Assembly: GCF_016862675.1 (NCBI RefSeq)
Contig: NZ_BONK01000020.1
Location: 1 to 64,000, forward strand
Direction of reading: 5' to 3'
Source: Cellulomonas chitinilytica
GTDB lineage: Bacteria; Actinomycetota; Actinomycetes; Actinomycetales; Cellulomonadaceae
DNA length: 64,000 nt
Under the pieces are notes generated by a model, which saw nothing but the letters and a program-made list of their open reading frames with translations, did not search any database and was not told where the DNA came from. Below are positions 50,890-59,178 of this stretch, in pieces. The translations under genes were made by a program, and so were the position numbers. Position 1 is the stretch's first letter; each line of letters opens with the position of its first letter.

Positions 50890-51555
50890 TCAGGCGAGGG
50901 GGTGCGGCCGGTCCACGCCGGCGAGCGCGGAGGACAGGATCGCCTCGATCGCGAACGCGGTGGCCTCGGGCAGGTCGACGGAGTCGTCGAGCAGCCACTG
51001 CACCTGCAGGCCGTCCATGACGCCGATGATCGCGGACGCGGCGCGGGCGGCGAGCTCGTCGCTGACGGCGTCCCCGCCGACCTCCCGGATGGCGGCGGCG
51101 ATCTCGCTGCGCAGGATCGTGAACCGGTCGAGGACCCAGCCGCGGGCGGGGTGGTTCTCGGTGACGGACTCGCCGGTGAGCACGGTGTAGCCCTGCACGA
51201 TGCCGCGGCGCTCGACGTTCATCCGGGCGGTGCGCACGAGGTGGCGGAACAGCTCGGCGCCGCCGGGGATGTGCTGGCCCTCGAGGTGGCGCACGTCCTC
51301 CTTGTCGCGCCACTCGAGGACCTCGACGAGGAGGGCCTCCTTGGACCCGAAGTGGTGCAGGACGCCGGCGTGCGTGATGCCGACCTGCTCGGCGACCTCG
51401 GCGAGCGAGCCGTTCTTGTAGCCCTTGGTGCCGAAGGTGTGCGCGGCGGCGCGCAGGATCTCGGCGCGCCGCTCGGTGGTGGCGGCGCGGGGTCGTCGTC
51501 GGGTGCGCGCCGGAGCGGCTGGTGCGGGAGCGCTCTCGTGCACGTCGTCGTCCAT
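50890..51555 (-). CDS. TetR-family regulator controlling the GH3/importer locus
   Basis: 221 residues from the ATG at 51555. After a disordered Ala/Pro/Arg tail, the helix-turn-helix reads ILRAAAHTFGTKGYKNGSLA then EVAEQVGITHAGVLHHFGSK. The C-terminal domain (MDGLQVQWLLDDSVDLPEAT) is of the TetR_C_6 type often seen beside glycosidase genes. Leaderless start: TATGGT seven bases before the ATG. A 26-bp perfect palindrome lies between it and the divergent GH3 gene, so it most probably represses both. Confidence 0.93.
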   Translation of the reverse strand: MDDDVHESAPAPAAPARTRRRPRAATTERRAEILRAAAHTFGTKGYKNGSLAEVAEQVGITHAGVLHHFGSKEALLVEVLEWRDKEDVRHLEGQHIPGGAELFRHLVRTARMNVERRGIVQGYTVLTGESVTENHPARGWVLDRFTILRSEIAAAIREVGGDAVSDELAARAASAIIGVMDGLQVQWLLDDSVDLPEATAFAIEAILSSALAGVDRPHPLA

Positions 51556-51562
51556 GGCCGAA

Positions 51563-51568
51563 ACCATA
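51563..51568 (-). promoter_or_regulatory. -10 element of the leaderless tetR promoter (TATGGT)
   Basis: TATGGT on the minus strand ends seven bases before the ATG at 51555. The palindrome at 51580-51605 covers the region where its -35 box should be. Confidence 0.6.
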
Positions 51569-51579
51569 CTGTGACCAAC

Positions 51580-51605
51580 CAACTTACTGACAGGTCAGTA
51601 AGTTG
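51580..51605. promoter_or_regulatory. 26-bp perfect palindrome, TetR operator
   Basis: The left arm CAACTTACTGAC and right arm GTCAGTAAGTTG are exact reverse complements around AG. It lies between tetR and the GH3 gene. Its length and inner half-site TTACTGAC are typical of TetR operators; repression of both directions is the natural reading. Confidence 0.88.
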
Positions 51606-51656
51606 TGCTTGGATGACGGCAGAAGACGACGACGTCCGAAACGGAGCTCCCACCCC

Positions 51657-54206
51657 GTGACACTGCACACCGCGCCCACGCCGCCCGCGGCCGGCCGGCC
51701 CACCCTCGACGGCCTCCTCGAGCGGCTCTCGACCGAGGAGAAGGTCAGCCTCGTCGTCGGGGCCGGACTGTGGTCGACCACCGCGATCGAGCACATCGGC
51801 CTGCGCGCGATGCACGTGTCCGACGGCCCCGCGGGCGTCCGCGGCATCACGGGCGAGCCCACCGAGACGTCGGCCTCGTTCCCGGCGCCCAGCGCGCTCG
51901 CCGCGACCTGGGACGTCGACCTGGCCGACGAGGTCGGTGCCGTGTTCGCCGCCGAGGCCCGCCGCCACGGCGTCGACGTCGTGCTCGCCCCGCAGGTCAA
52001 CCTGCAGCGCACGCCCGTCGGCGGCCGGCACTTCGAGTGCTACTCCGAGGACCCGCTGCTCACCGGCGCGATCGCGGTGCACGTCGTGCGTGCGGCGCAG
52101 GACCGCGGCGTCGGCATGTGCGTCAAGCACTTCGTGGCGAACGACTCCGAGACGCAGCGCACGACGTACCTCGCACAGGTCGACGAGAAGACGCTCCGCG
52201 AGGTGTACCTCGCGCCGTTCGAGCAGCTCGTGCACGAGGCGCAGGCGTGGTCCGTGATGGGCGCGTACTCAGGGATCGACGACGGCACCACCGCCGCGCC
52301 CGCGCTCGAGCACCGCCCGCTGCTCACCGGGGTGCTCAAGGACGAGTGGGGCTTCGACGGCGTCGTCGTCAGCGACTGGGTCGCCACCAACTCCGTCGAG
52401 GCGTCCGCCGAGGGCGGCCTCGACCTGCAGATGCCCGGGCCCGACGGCCCGTGGGGCGACGGCCTGCTCGACGCCGTCCGTGACGGCCGCGTGAGCGAGG
52501 ACCTGCTCGACGACAAGGTCCGCCGGCTCCTGCTGCTCGCGCAGCGGGTCGGGGCGCTCGAGGGCGTCGCCCCCGCCGGGGACCGGCGGGACGAGGTCGG
52601 CGAGGTCGACGTCCGCGACGTCCTGCGCCGCCTCGTCGGGAGGTCCATGGTTGTGCTCCGCGACGACGAGCGCGCCCTGCCCGTCGCCCCCCACGACGTG
52701 CGCCGCGTCGCGCTGCTCGGCCCGAACGCCGTGCACCCGTTCGTCCAGGGCGGCGGCTCCGCGTACGTCCGTCCCGAGCGCTCCTCGACCCCGGCGCACG
52801 CGCTGCACGACGCCTTCGGCGCCGAGGTCGACGTGCACGCCGGTGCCGTGTCCCGGATGCTCCCGCCGCAGCTCGAGCTCGCGACCCGCTGCACCACGCC
52901 CGACGGGCAGCCCGGCGGCCTGGGCGAGCTCCTCGACGCCGACGGCCGGGTCATCGCCGCCCGCACGACCACCGAGTGGAACGGCTGGCTCCGGGAGGTC
53001 CCCGAGCAGGCCGTCGCGCTGCGGATCCGCACCACCGTGCGGCTCGACGAGCCTGGCCGGCACGAGGTCGGCGTCGGCACCGTCGGCCGGCACCGGATCC
53101 TCGTCGGCGGCCAGGTCGTGTCCACGGGCGACACCGTGGTCGGCGCCGAGGTCATCCTCGACTCGTCCGTCAACCAGCCGGCGCCCGCGACCCTCGTGAT
53201 CGACGTCGACGCCCCGACCACCGTCGAGATCGACGCGACCGTGCAGGCCGTGCACCCCGTCGGGTACGAGTCGTTCGCGCGGGCCGAGCTCGTGCACCGC
53301 ATCCCCGGCACCTCGCCCGACGAGCTGCTCGCCGCCGCCGTCGACGCGGCCGCCGCGGCCGACCTCGCCGTCGTGGTCGTCGGCACCAACGAGGAGATCG
53401 AGTCCGAGGGGTACGACCGGACGTCCCTCGCGCTGCCCGGCACGCAGGACCAGCTCGTCAAGGCCGTGCTCGCCGCCAACCCGCGCACGATCGTCGTCGT
53501 CAACGCCGGCGCCCCCGTGCTGCTGCCGTGGCTCGACGAGGTGCCGTGCGTGGTGTGGGCGTGGCTCGGCGGGCAGGAGTGGCCCGAGGCGCTGGGCGAC
53601 GTGCTCACCGGCGTCACCGAGCCGTCCGGGCGGCTGCCGTGGACGCTGCCCGCGCACGAGTCCGACGTGCCCGTGCCGGACGCCGTCCCCGTCGACGGGG
53701 TCGTCGAGTACCACGAGGGCATCCACGTGGGTTACCGGTCCTGGCTGCGGCTCGGCCGCACGCCCGCCGCGCCGTTCGGGCACGGGCTCGGGTGGACGAC
53801 GTGGGAGCACGAGTCGGTCGTCGCCGACGTCGGGCCGGACGGCGCCGTCGACCTCGACGTCGTCGTCCGCAACACCGGACCCCGCGCAGGCCGCGAGGTC
53901 GTCCAGGTCTACGTCGAGCCGCCCGCGGGGTCGTCCACCGACGACCGCCCGGTGCGCTGGCTCGGCGGTTTCGCCGTCGTGCACGCCGAGCCCGGCGAGC
54001 GCACGACCGTCCGGGTCCGGGTGGGCGCCACGGCGTTCCGGACCTGGGACACCGCACGTCCCGGCTGGCTCCACCCGGCCGGGACGTACGGGATCCGCGT
54101 GGGTCGCTCGTCCGGCGACCTCCGTCTCGCGGTCGACGTGACCCTCCCCGGGGACACGGCGGCCGGGCTCAGCGGTCCCGAGGGAGGCGCACCCCGAGGG
54201 ACGTAG
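51657..54206 (+). CDS. GH3 beta-glucosidase
   Basis: 849 residues, no signal peptide, so cytosolic. The N-terminal barrel has VSDGPAGVRG, QVNLQRTPVGGRHFECYSED, VKHFVANDSETQRT and nucleophile Asp240 in VVVSDW. The second domain follows, with a PA14-like beta insert (about 400-560) inside it, then VGTNEEIESEGYDRTSLALP with the likely acid/base Glu, and a fibronectin-III-like C-terminus (LDVVVRNTGPRAGREVVQVY). It hydrolyses beta-glucosides or similar oligosaccharides. The GTG at 51657 has GGAG ten bases upstream. It is first in a locus with an oligosaccharide-type importer, divergent from TetR. Confidence 0.95.
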   Translation: MTLHTAPTPPAAGRPTLDGLLERLSTEEKVSLVVGAGLWSTTAIEHIGLRAMHVSDGPAGVRGITGEPTETSASFPAPSALAATWDVDLADEVGAVFAAEARRHGVDVVLAPQVNLQRTPVGGRHFECYSEDPLLTGAIAVHVVRAAQDRGVGMCVKHFVANDSETQRTTYLAQVDEKTLREVYLAPFEQLVHEAQAWSVMGAYSGIDDGTTAAPALEHRPLLTGVLKDEWGFDGVVVSDWVATNSVEASAEGGLDLQMPGPDGPWGDGLLDAVRDGRVSEDLLDDKVRRLLLLAQRVGALEGVAPAGDRRDEVGEVDVRDVLRRLVGRSMVVLRDDERALPVAPHDVRRVALLGPNAVHPFVQGGGSAYVRPERSSTPAHALHDAFGAEVDVHAGAVSRMLPPQLELATRCTTPDGQPGGLGELLDADGRVIAARTTTEWNGWLREVPEQAVALRIRTTVRLDEPGRHEVGVGTVGRHRILVGGQVVSTGDTVVGAEVILDSSVNQPAPATLVIDVDAPTTVEIDATVQAVHPVGYESFARAELVHRIPGTSPDELLAAAVDAAAAADLAVVVVGTNEEIESEGYDRTSLALPGTQDQLVKAVLAANPRTIVVVNAGAPVLLPWLDEVPCVVWAWLGGQEWPEALGDVLTGVTEPSGRLPWTLPAHESDVPVPDAVPVDGVVEYHEGIHVGYRSWLRLGRTPAAPFGHGLGWTTWEHESVVADVGPDGAVDLDVVVRNTGPRAGREVVQVYVEPPAGSSTDDRPVRWLGGFAVVHAEPGERTTVRVRVGATAFRTWDTARPGWLHPAGTYGIRVGRSSGDLRLAVDVTLPGDTAAGLSGPEGGAPRGT

Positions 54207-54289
54207 GAAACGGCGCGGTCCGCAGCCGCGTCGCAGCTCTCTTGTCGCAACACCCAGCACGTACCCCCATCCAGTGCAAGGAGGCACTC

Positions 54290-55975
54290 GTGAGAACGCG
54301 CAAGCTCGCAACGATGGTCGCCGGGGTGGCAGCCGTCGCGCTGCTCGCCACGGCCTGCTCGTCCGGCGGCGGCTCGACCGACGGCAGCTCGAACGGTGGC
54401 AGCACCAAGGTCCTGACCGTCGGCATGCCGAACGGCACGCTCACGGAGAACCAGAACCCCCTCGCGCCCACCGGCTCGGCGTCGAAGTCGCTCGGCTACG
54501 CCTGGGTGATCTACGAGTCGCTCATGCAGGTCAACGACGTCAAGCCGCTCGAGAACCCCATCCCGTGGCTCGCCGACTCGGTGACGTGGAACGACACGTA
54601 CACCGAGGCGACGGTCGTCGCCCGCGATGGCGTGAAGTGGTCGGACGGCGAGGACTTCACGGCCGCCGACATCGCGTTCACGTGGAACCTGTTCCTCGAC
54701 TACCCGGCCCTCAACGCCGACTTCCCCGGCTCGCTGCAGAGCGCGACGGCCGACGGCAACACCGTGAAGATCACGTTCAACAGCTCGCAGTACACCAACC
54801 AGGTCAAGCTGCTGAAGACGGTCGTCGTCCCCGAGCACATCTGGAAGGACGTCGACGACCCGGTGACCTACACCGACACCGAGCCCGTCGGCACCGGCCC
54901 GTACCTGCTCGACTCGTGGACGCCGCAGGCCGCGACCCTCGTCCCGAACCCGGACTACTGGGGCGTCAAGCCGACCGTCGCGAAGATCCAGTACTCGTCG
55001 TACAACGACAACAACGCGCTCACCACGGCCCTCACCACGGGCGAGGCGCAGTGGGGCTGGACGTTCATCGCGGACTACGAGGACGTCTACATCGGCAAGG
55101 ACCCGGACCACAACAACCAGGTCGCCGGCGGCGGCTTCGGCGTGGACGTGCTCTACCTGAACAACGAGACGAAGCCGTTCGACAACAAGGCGTTCCGGCA
55201 GGCGCTCAACATGGTCGTCGACCGTGAGCAGATCTCGCAGCTCGCGGGCTCGGGCGTGTGGCCGGCCATCTCGTCGGTCACGGGCCTCCCGTCGCCGTCG
55301 GGCGACAGCTACCTGGCCCCCGACTACGAGGGCAAGGAGCTCAAGGTCGACGTCGCCGGCGCCAAGAAGCTGCTCACCGAGGCCGGCTACACGTGGAACG
55401 GCGACAAGAAGCTCGTCGACCCCGACGGCGAGGTCGTCACGTTCGAGCTGCAGAACCCGGCCGGCTGGAACGACTACCTGACGGCGCTCGACCTCATCAA
55501 GAGCGGTGCCGCCGAGCTCGGGGTCGACGCCACGGTGAACGCCGCCAACCAGGACGCGTGGTTCAACGACACCATCCCGTTCGGCAACTTCCAGGCGACC
55601 CTGCACTGGACCGACGGTGGCGCCACGCCGTGGAACATGTACGAGAACATCATGGACGGCGCGCAGTACAAGCCCCTGGGCGAGACGGCCACGTGGAACT
55701 TCGGCCGCTTCCAGAACGACGAGGTCACGAAGGCCCTCGCCGACTACCAGACGGCCACGAGCGACGACGCCCGCACGACCGCCATGGACACGATCCAGAA
55801 GGTGTTCGTCGAGGAGACCCCGGCCCTGATCATCTGGTCGCGCCCGGCCGTCGCGCAGTACAGCACGAAGAACTACACGGGCTTCCCGACGCAGGCGGAC
55901 CCGTACGCGAACCCGCAGCCGACGGGTCCGCAGGCGGCGCTCATCCTGTCGAAGCTCAAGCCCAGCGAGAGCTGA
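54290..55975 (+). CDS. ABC importer substrate-binding lipoprotein (family 5)
   Basis: 561 residues. A lipoprotein signal ends in LATAC, with a Gly/Ser spacer. The SBP_bac_5 fold shows TEATVVARDGVKWSDGEDFT, AADIAFTWNLF, TGPYLLDSWTP and the long C-terminal lobe. Family 5 binders take up peptides, nickel or oligosaccharides (cello-oligosaccharides in Thermotoga-type systems); the GH3 neighbour and TetR arrangement favour a sugar. AAGGAGG lies six bases before the GTG. A 17-bp hairpin directly after the stop probably makes this product more abundant than the downstream transporter subunits. Confidence 0.94.
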   Translation: MRTRKLATMVAGVAAVALLATACSSGGGSTDGSSNGGSTKVLTVGMPNGTLTENQNPLAPTGSASKSLGYAWVIYESLMQVNDVKPLENPIPWLADSVTWNDTYTEATVVARDGVKWSDGEDFTAADIAFTWNLFLDYPALNADFPGSLQSATADGNTVKITFNSSQYTNQVKLLKTVVVPEHIWKDVDDPVTYTDTEPVGTGPYLLDSWTPQAATLVPNPDYWGVKPTVAKIQYSSYNDNNALTTALTTGEAQWGWTFIADYEDVYIGKDPDHNNQVAGGGFGVDVLYLNNETKPFDNKAFRQALNMVVDREQISQLAGSGVWPAISSVTGLPSPSGDSYLAPDYEGKELKVDVAGAKKLLTEAGYTWNGDKKLVDPDGEVVTFELQNPAGWNDYLTALDLIKSGAAELGVDATVNAANQDAWFNDTIPFGNFQATLHWTDGGATPWNMYENIMDGAQYKPLGETATWNFGRFQNDEVTKALADYQTATSDDARTTAMDTIQKVFVEETPALIIWSRPAVAQYSTKNYTGFPTQADPYANPQPTGPQAALILSKLKPSES

Positions 55976-55986
55976 CCCGATGAACG

Positions 55987-56029
55987 ACGACGTGCGGCGG
56001 GCGTCCACCACGCGCCCGCCGCACGTCGT
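55987..56029 (+). terminator. 17-bp perfect hairpin after the binding-protein gene
   Basis: Bases 55987-56003 pair exactly with 56013-56029 around a nine-base loop. It lies 12 bases past the binding-protein stop and before the ATPase gene in the same direction. It is most likely a partial terminator or 3'-end stabiliser, as in other ABC importer operons. Confidence 0.85.
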
Positions 56030-56058
56030 GCCCCGCTCTCGAACCCCAAGGTGAGGTC

Positions 56059-57186
56059 ATGACTGCACCCGAGGCCGCGGCTCGCTCCCGCGGCGCCGAC
56101 CCGGGCGACGACGCCCCGGTCCTGCAGGCCGTCGGCCTGAAGAAGCACTTCCCCGTCCGGGGCCTGCGGTCCCACGACGTCGTGCACGCCGTCGACGACG
56201 TCGACCTCGAGCTGCACCGCGGCCGCGTCGTCGCGCTGGTCGGCGAGTCCGGCTCCGGCAAGTCCACGATCGCCCGGCTGCTCGCGCAGCTCATGCCGGT
56301 GACCGGCGGGCAGATCCTGCTGCACGGGCAGGACGCCACCGTGCGCAACCGCCGCGGCTTCCGCGCGTACGTGCGGCGCGTCCAGATGATCTTCCAGGAC
56401 CCGTTCGGGTCGCTGAACCCCGTCCATACGGTCCGCTACACGCTCACCCGCAGCGTCCGGATCCACCAGGGCAAGCTGCGCGGCGCCGAGCTCGAGGACG
56501 CCCTGTCGGCGCTGCTCACCCGCGTGCAGCTCACGCCCGTGGAGCGGTACGTCGACAAGTTCCCGCACGAGCTGTCCGGCGGTCAGCGGCAGCGTGTCGC
56601 GATCGCCCGCGCGCTCTCGGCCGACCCCGAGGTGCTGCTCGCCGACGAGCCGATCTCGATGCTCGACGTGTCGATCCGTCTGGGCATCCTCAACCTGCTG
56701 CGCGACCTGCGGGACCGCCTGCAGATCGCGATCCTCTACATCACGCACGACATCGCCTCGGCCCGGTACTTCGCGGACCGCACGATGGTCATGTACGCCG
56801 GGCGGGTCGTGGAGAGCGGCGACTCCGAGTCCGTCACGCAGGACCCGAAGCACCCGTACACGCAGCTCCTCGTGCGGTCCGCCCCGGACCCGGAGGACCT
56901 GGACGCCCGGGCCCGCGGCGCCCGCGGCGAGGCCCCCTCGCTCGTCCGGCCGCCCGCCGGGTGCCGGTTCAACCCGCGCTGCCCGTTCGCGACCGACGTG
57001 TGCCGCACCGAGGTGCCGCCGCTGCTCCCCGTCGGCGACGGCCGTCTGGCGGCCTGCTGGGGGTACGCGGACCGTCCGGACCGGCCGACGCTCGGCTCGG
57101 TGCTGGAGGTCTACGGAGAGCGTCCCGCGGTCGACGAGCAGCTGCTGGCGGCGGTCGAGGGCACGAGCACGGAGGTGCAGCGATGA
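56059..57186 (+). CDS. ABC importer ATPase (OppF/DppF type)
   Basis: 375 residues. Walker A GESGSGKSTIARL, Q-loop FQDPFGSLNP, signature LSGGQRQRVAIARAL, Walker B VLLADEPISMLD (Ile-Ser in place of the common Thr-Ser) and H-loop THD. The C-terminal oligopeptide-transporter domain has the Cys cluster CRFNPRCPFATDVC for an iron-sulfur or zinc site. It energises the permease pair encoded next; ATGA overlap at 57183. Confidence 0.94.
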   Translation: MTAPEAAARSRGADPGDDAPVLQAVGLKKHFPVRGLRSHDVVHAVDDVDLELHRGRVVALVGESGSGKSTIARLLAQLMPVTGGQILLHGQDATVRNRRGFRAYVRRVQMIFQDPFGSLNPVHTVRYTLTRSVRIHQGKLRGAELEDALSALLTRVQLTPVERYVDKFPHELSGGQRQRVAIARALSADPEVLLADEPISMLDVSIRLGILNLLRDLRDRLQIAILYITHDIASARYFADRTMVMYAGRVVESGDSESVTQDPKHPYTQLLVRSAPDPEDLDARARGARGEAPSLVRPPAGCRFNPRCPFATDVCRTEVPPLLPVGDGRLAACWGYADRPDRPTLGSVLEVYGERPAVDEQLLAAVEGTSTEVQR

Positions 57187-58163
57187 GGTTCCTGCTGCGG
57201 CGCACCATCTTCTACGCGCTCACGGCCTGGGCGGCCGTGACCATCAACTTCATCATCCCGAGGCTCATGCCCGGCGACCCGGTCAAGGCGATCATGGCCA
57301 AGTACCAGGGCCGCCTGGACTCCTCGGCCGAGCAGGCGATCCGCACGCTGCTCGGGCTGCAGGAGGACAAGTCGATCTGGCAGCAGTACGTCGAGTACTG
57401 GTCGCTGCTGCTGCACGGCAACCTCGGCGTCTCGTTCCAGTTCTTCCCGACGCCCGTGGCCGACATCATCCGGCAGGCGCTGCCGTGGACCGTCGGGCTC
57501 GTGGGGCTCGCGACGATCGTGTCGTTCACCATCGGGACGCTCGTCGGCACGGGCATCGGCTGGCGGCGCGGCACGTGGGCCGACCAGCTCCTGCCGCTGT
57601 CGACGTTCTTCTCGGCCGTGCCCTACTTCTGGCTCGGGCTCATCTGCATCGCCGTGTTCTCAGTGGGCCTCGGCTGGTTCCCGACGAACGGGTCCTACGA
57701 CCGGTCCCTCATCCCGTCGCTGAACGCGGAGTTCATCGGGTCGGTCCTCTACTACGGGATCCTGCCCGCGGTCACGATCGTCGTGTCGTCCATCGCCGGC
57801 TGGATCCTCGGTATGCGCAACATGATGGTGACGGTCTCGTCCGAGGACTACGTGACCGTCGCGCAGGCCAAGGGGCTCTCGGAGCGCCGCGTCCTGTTCG
57901 GGTACGCGGCGCGGAACGCGATCCTCCCGCAGGTGTCGTCCTTCGCGCTGTCCCTCGGGTTCATCGTCGGCGGCACCCTCGTCATGGAGATGGTGTTCAG
58001 CTACCAGGGCATCGGGTACGTGCTGTACCAGGCGGTCACCACGCACGACTACCCGCTGATGCAGGGCTGCTTCCTGGTCATCACCCTGTCCGTGCTCGCC
58101 GCCAACATCCTGGCCGACTTCGTCTACGCCGGGCTGGACCCGCGCACCCGGCAGGAGGGCTGA
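57183..58163 (+). CDS. ABC importer permease (OppB/DppB type)
   Basis: 326 residues with six membrane helices. The start FLLRRTIFYALTAWAAVTIN, then FIIPRLMPGDPVKAIM, is typical of the DppB branch; the EAA-type loop is VTVAQAKGLSERRVLFGYAA. Between helices 1 and 2 lies a periplasmic segment of about 90 residues with LQEDKSIWQQYVEYW. It overlaps the ATPase gene by four bases and is separated from the next permease by one. Confidence 0.94.
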   Translation: MRFLLRRTIFYALTAWAAVTINFIIPRLMPGDPVKAIMAKYQGRLDSSAEQAIRTLLGLQEDKSIWQQYVEYWSLLLHGNLGVSFQFFPTPVADIIRQALPWTVGLVGLATIVSFTIGTLVGTGIGWRRGTWADQLLPLSTFFSAVPYFWLGLICIAVFSVGLGWFPTNGSYDRSLIPSLNAEFIGSVLYYGILPAVTIVVSSIAGWILGMRNMMVTVSSEDYVTVAQAKGLSERRVLFGYAARNAILPQVSSFALSLGFIVGGTLVMEMVFSYQGIGYVLYQAVTTHDYPLMQGCFLVITLSVLAANILADFVYAGLDPRTRQEG

Positions 58164-58164
58164 C

Positions 58165-59178
58165 ATGGCCATCGACTCGACGATCCTCGAGGACGTCCCG
58201 CAGGACGTCGCGCCCGCGCTCGCGGCCGCCGCGCCGGGCAAGCGCAAGCTCCTGTTCCTGCGCAACGCGAAGGCCCTCACCGGCCTCGGCATCATGGCGT
58301 TCTTCGGCGTCATCGCGATCATCGGGCCCTGGATCGCGCCCTACGACCCGAACGCGATCAGCGCCGACCTGCTGCAGCCGCCGTCGTGGTCGCACTGGAT
58401 GGGCACCACCCACACCGGGCAGGACATCTTCAGCCAGATCCTCGTCGGCACCCGCGGCGTGCTCGTCGTCGGACTCACCGCGGGGATCATCGCGACGGTC
58501 ATCGGGATGATCGTGGGCGTCACCGCCGGGTTCGTCGGCGGTGCGGGCGACGAGACGCTGTCGGCGCTGTCGAACATCTTCCTGGTGATCCCGCAGCTGC
58601 CGCTCATCATCATCATCGCCGGGCAGCTCCCGTCCGCGGGCGGCATCACCGTCGCCGTCATCATCGCGATCACCGGCTGGGCGTGGGGGGCGCGCGTGCT
58701 GCGTGCGCAGACGCTGTCCCTGCGCAAGCGCGACTTCGTCGAGGCGGCGCGCGCCAACGGGGAGCGGTCGTGGCGCATCATCGGCGCCGAGATCATGCCG
58801 AACCTCACCGCGATCATCGCCGCCGGGTTCGTCGGCACCGTGACGTTCGCGGTGCTCTCGCAGATCACGCTCGCGTTCCTCGGCGTCACGTCGGTGAGCG
58901 ACTGGAACTGGGGCACCATCCTGTTCTGGGCGCAGAACAACCTCGCGCTGCAGCGCGGCGCGTGGTGGTGGTTCGTGCCCGCCGGGCTGTGCATCGCCCT
59001 GCTCGGCATGGCGCTCACCCTCATCAACTTCGGCATCGACGAGTTCGTCAACCCGCGCCTGCGCAGCACCGGCCTTCGCGCCCGTGACCTGCGTCGGCGG
59101 GGGATCCGCCCGCGCATCGGGTTCACGCCCGTGGTGCGCGAGACGTCGCCGCGCGCGGCACAGGAGGACCAGGCATGA
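58165..59178 (+). CDS. ABC importer permease (OppC/DppC type)
   Basis: 337 residues. OppC-type N-terminal helix, then HWMGTTHTGQDIFSQILVGT, the conserved GTTxxGxD motif of the branch, four to five further helices and EAA loop DFVEAARANGERSWRIIGAE. The C-terminal tail of about 45 residues is basic and cytoplasmic. It pairs with the preceding permease. The ATG lies one base after the previous stop; the stop overlaps the next ATPase gene (ATGA). Confidence 0.94.
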   Translation: MAIDSTILEDVPQDVAPALAAAAPGKRKLLFLRNAKALTGLGIMAFFGVIAIIGPWIAPYDPNAISADLLQPPSWSHWMGTTHTGQDIFSQILVGTRGVLVVGLTAGIIATVIGMIVGVTAGFVGGAGDETLSALSNIFLVIPQLPLIIIIAGQLPSAGGITVAVIIAITGWAWGARVLRAQTLSLRKRDFVEAARANGERSWRIIGAEIMPNLTAIIAAGFVGTVTFAVLSQITLAFLGVTSVSDWNWGTILFWAQNNLALQRGAWWWFVPAGLCIALLGMALTLINFGIDEFVNPRLRSTGLRARDLRRRGIRPRIGFTPVVRETSPRAAQEDQA

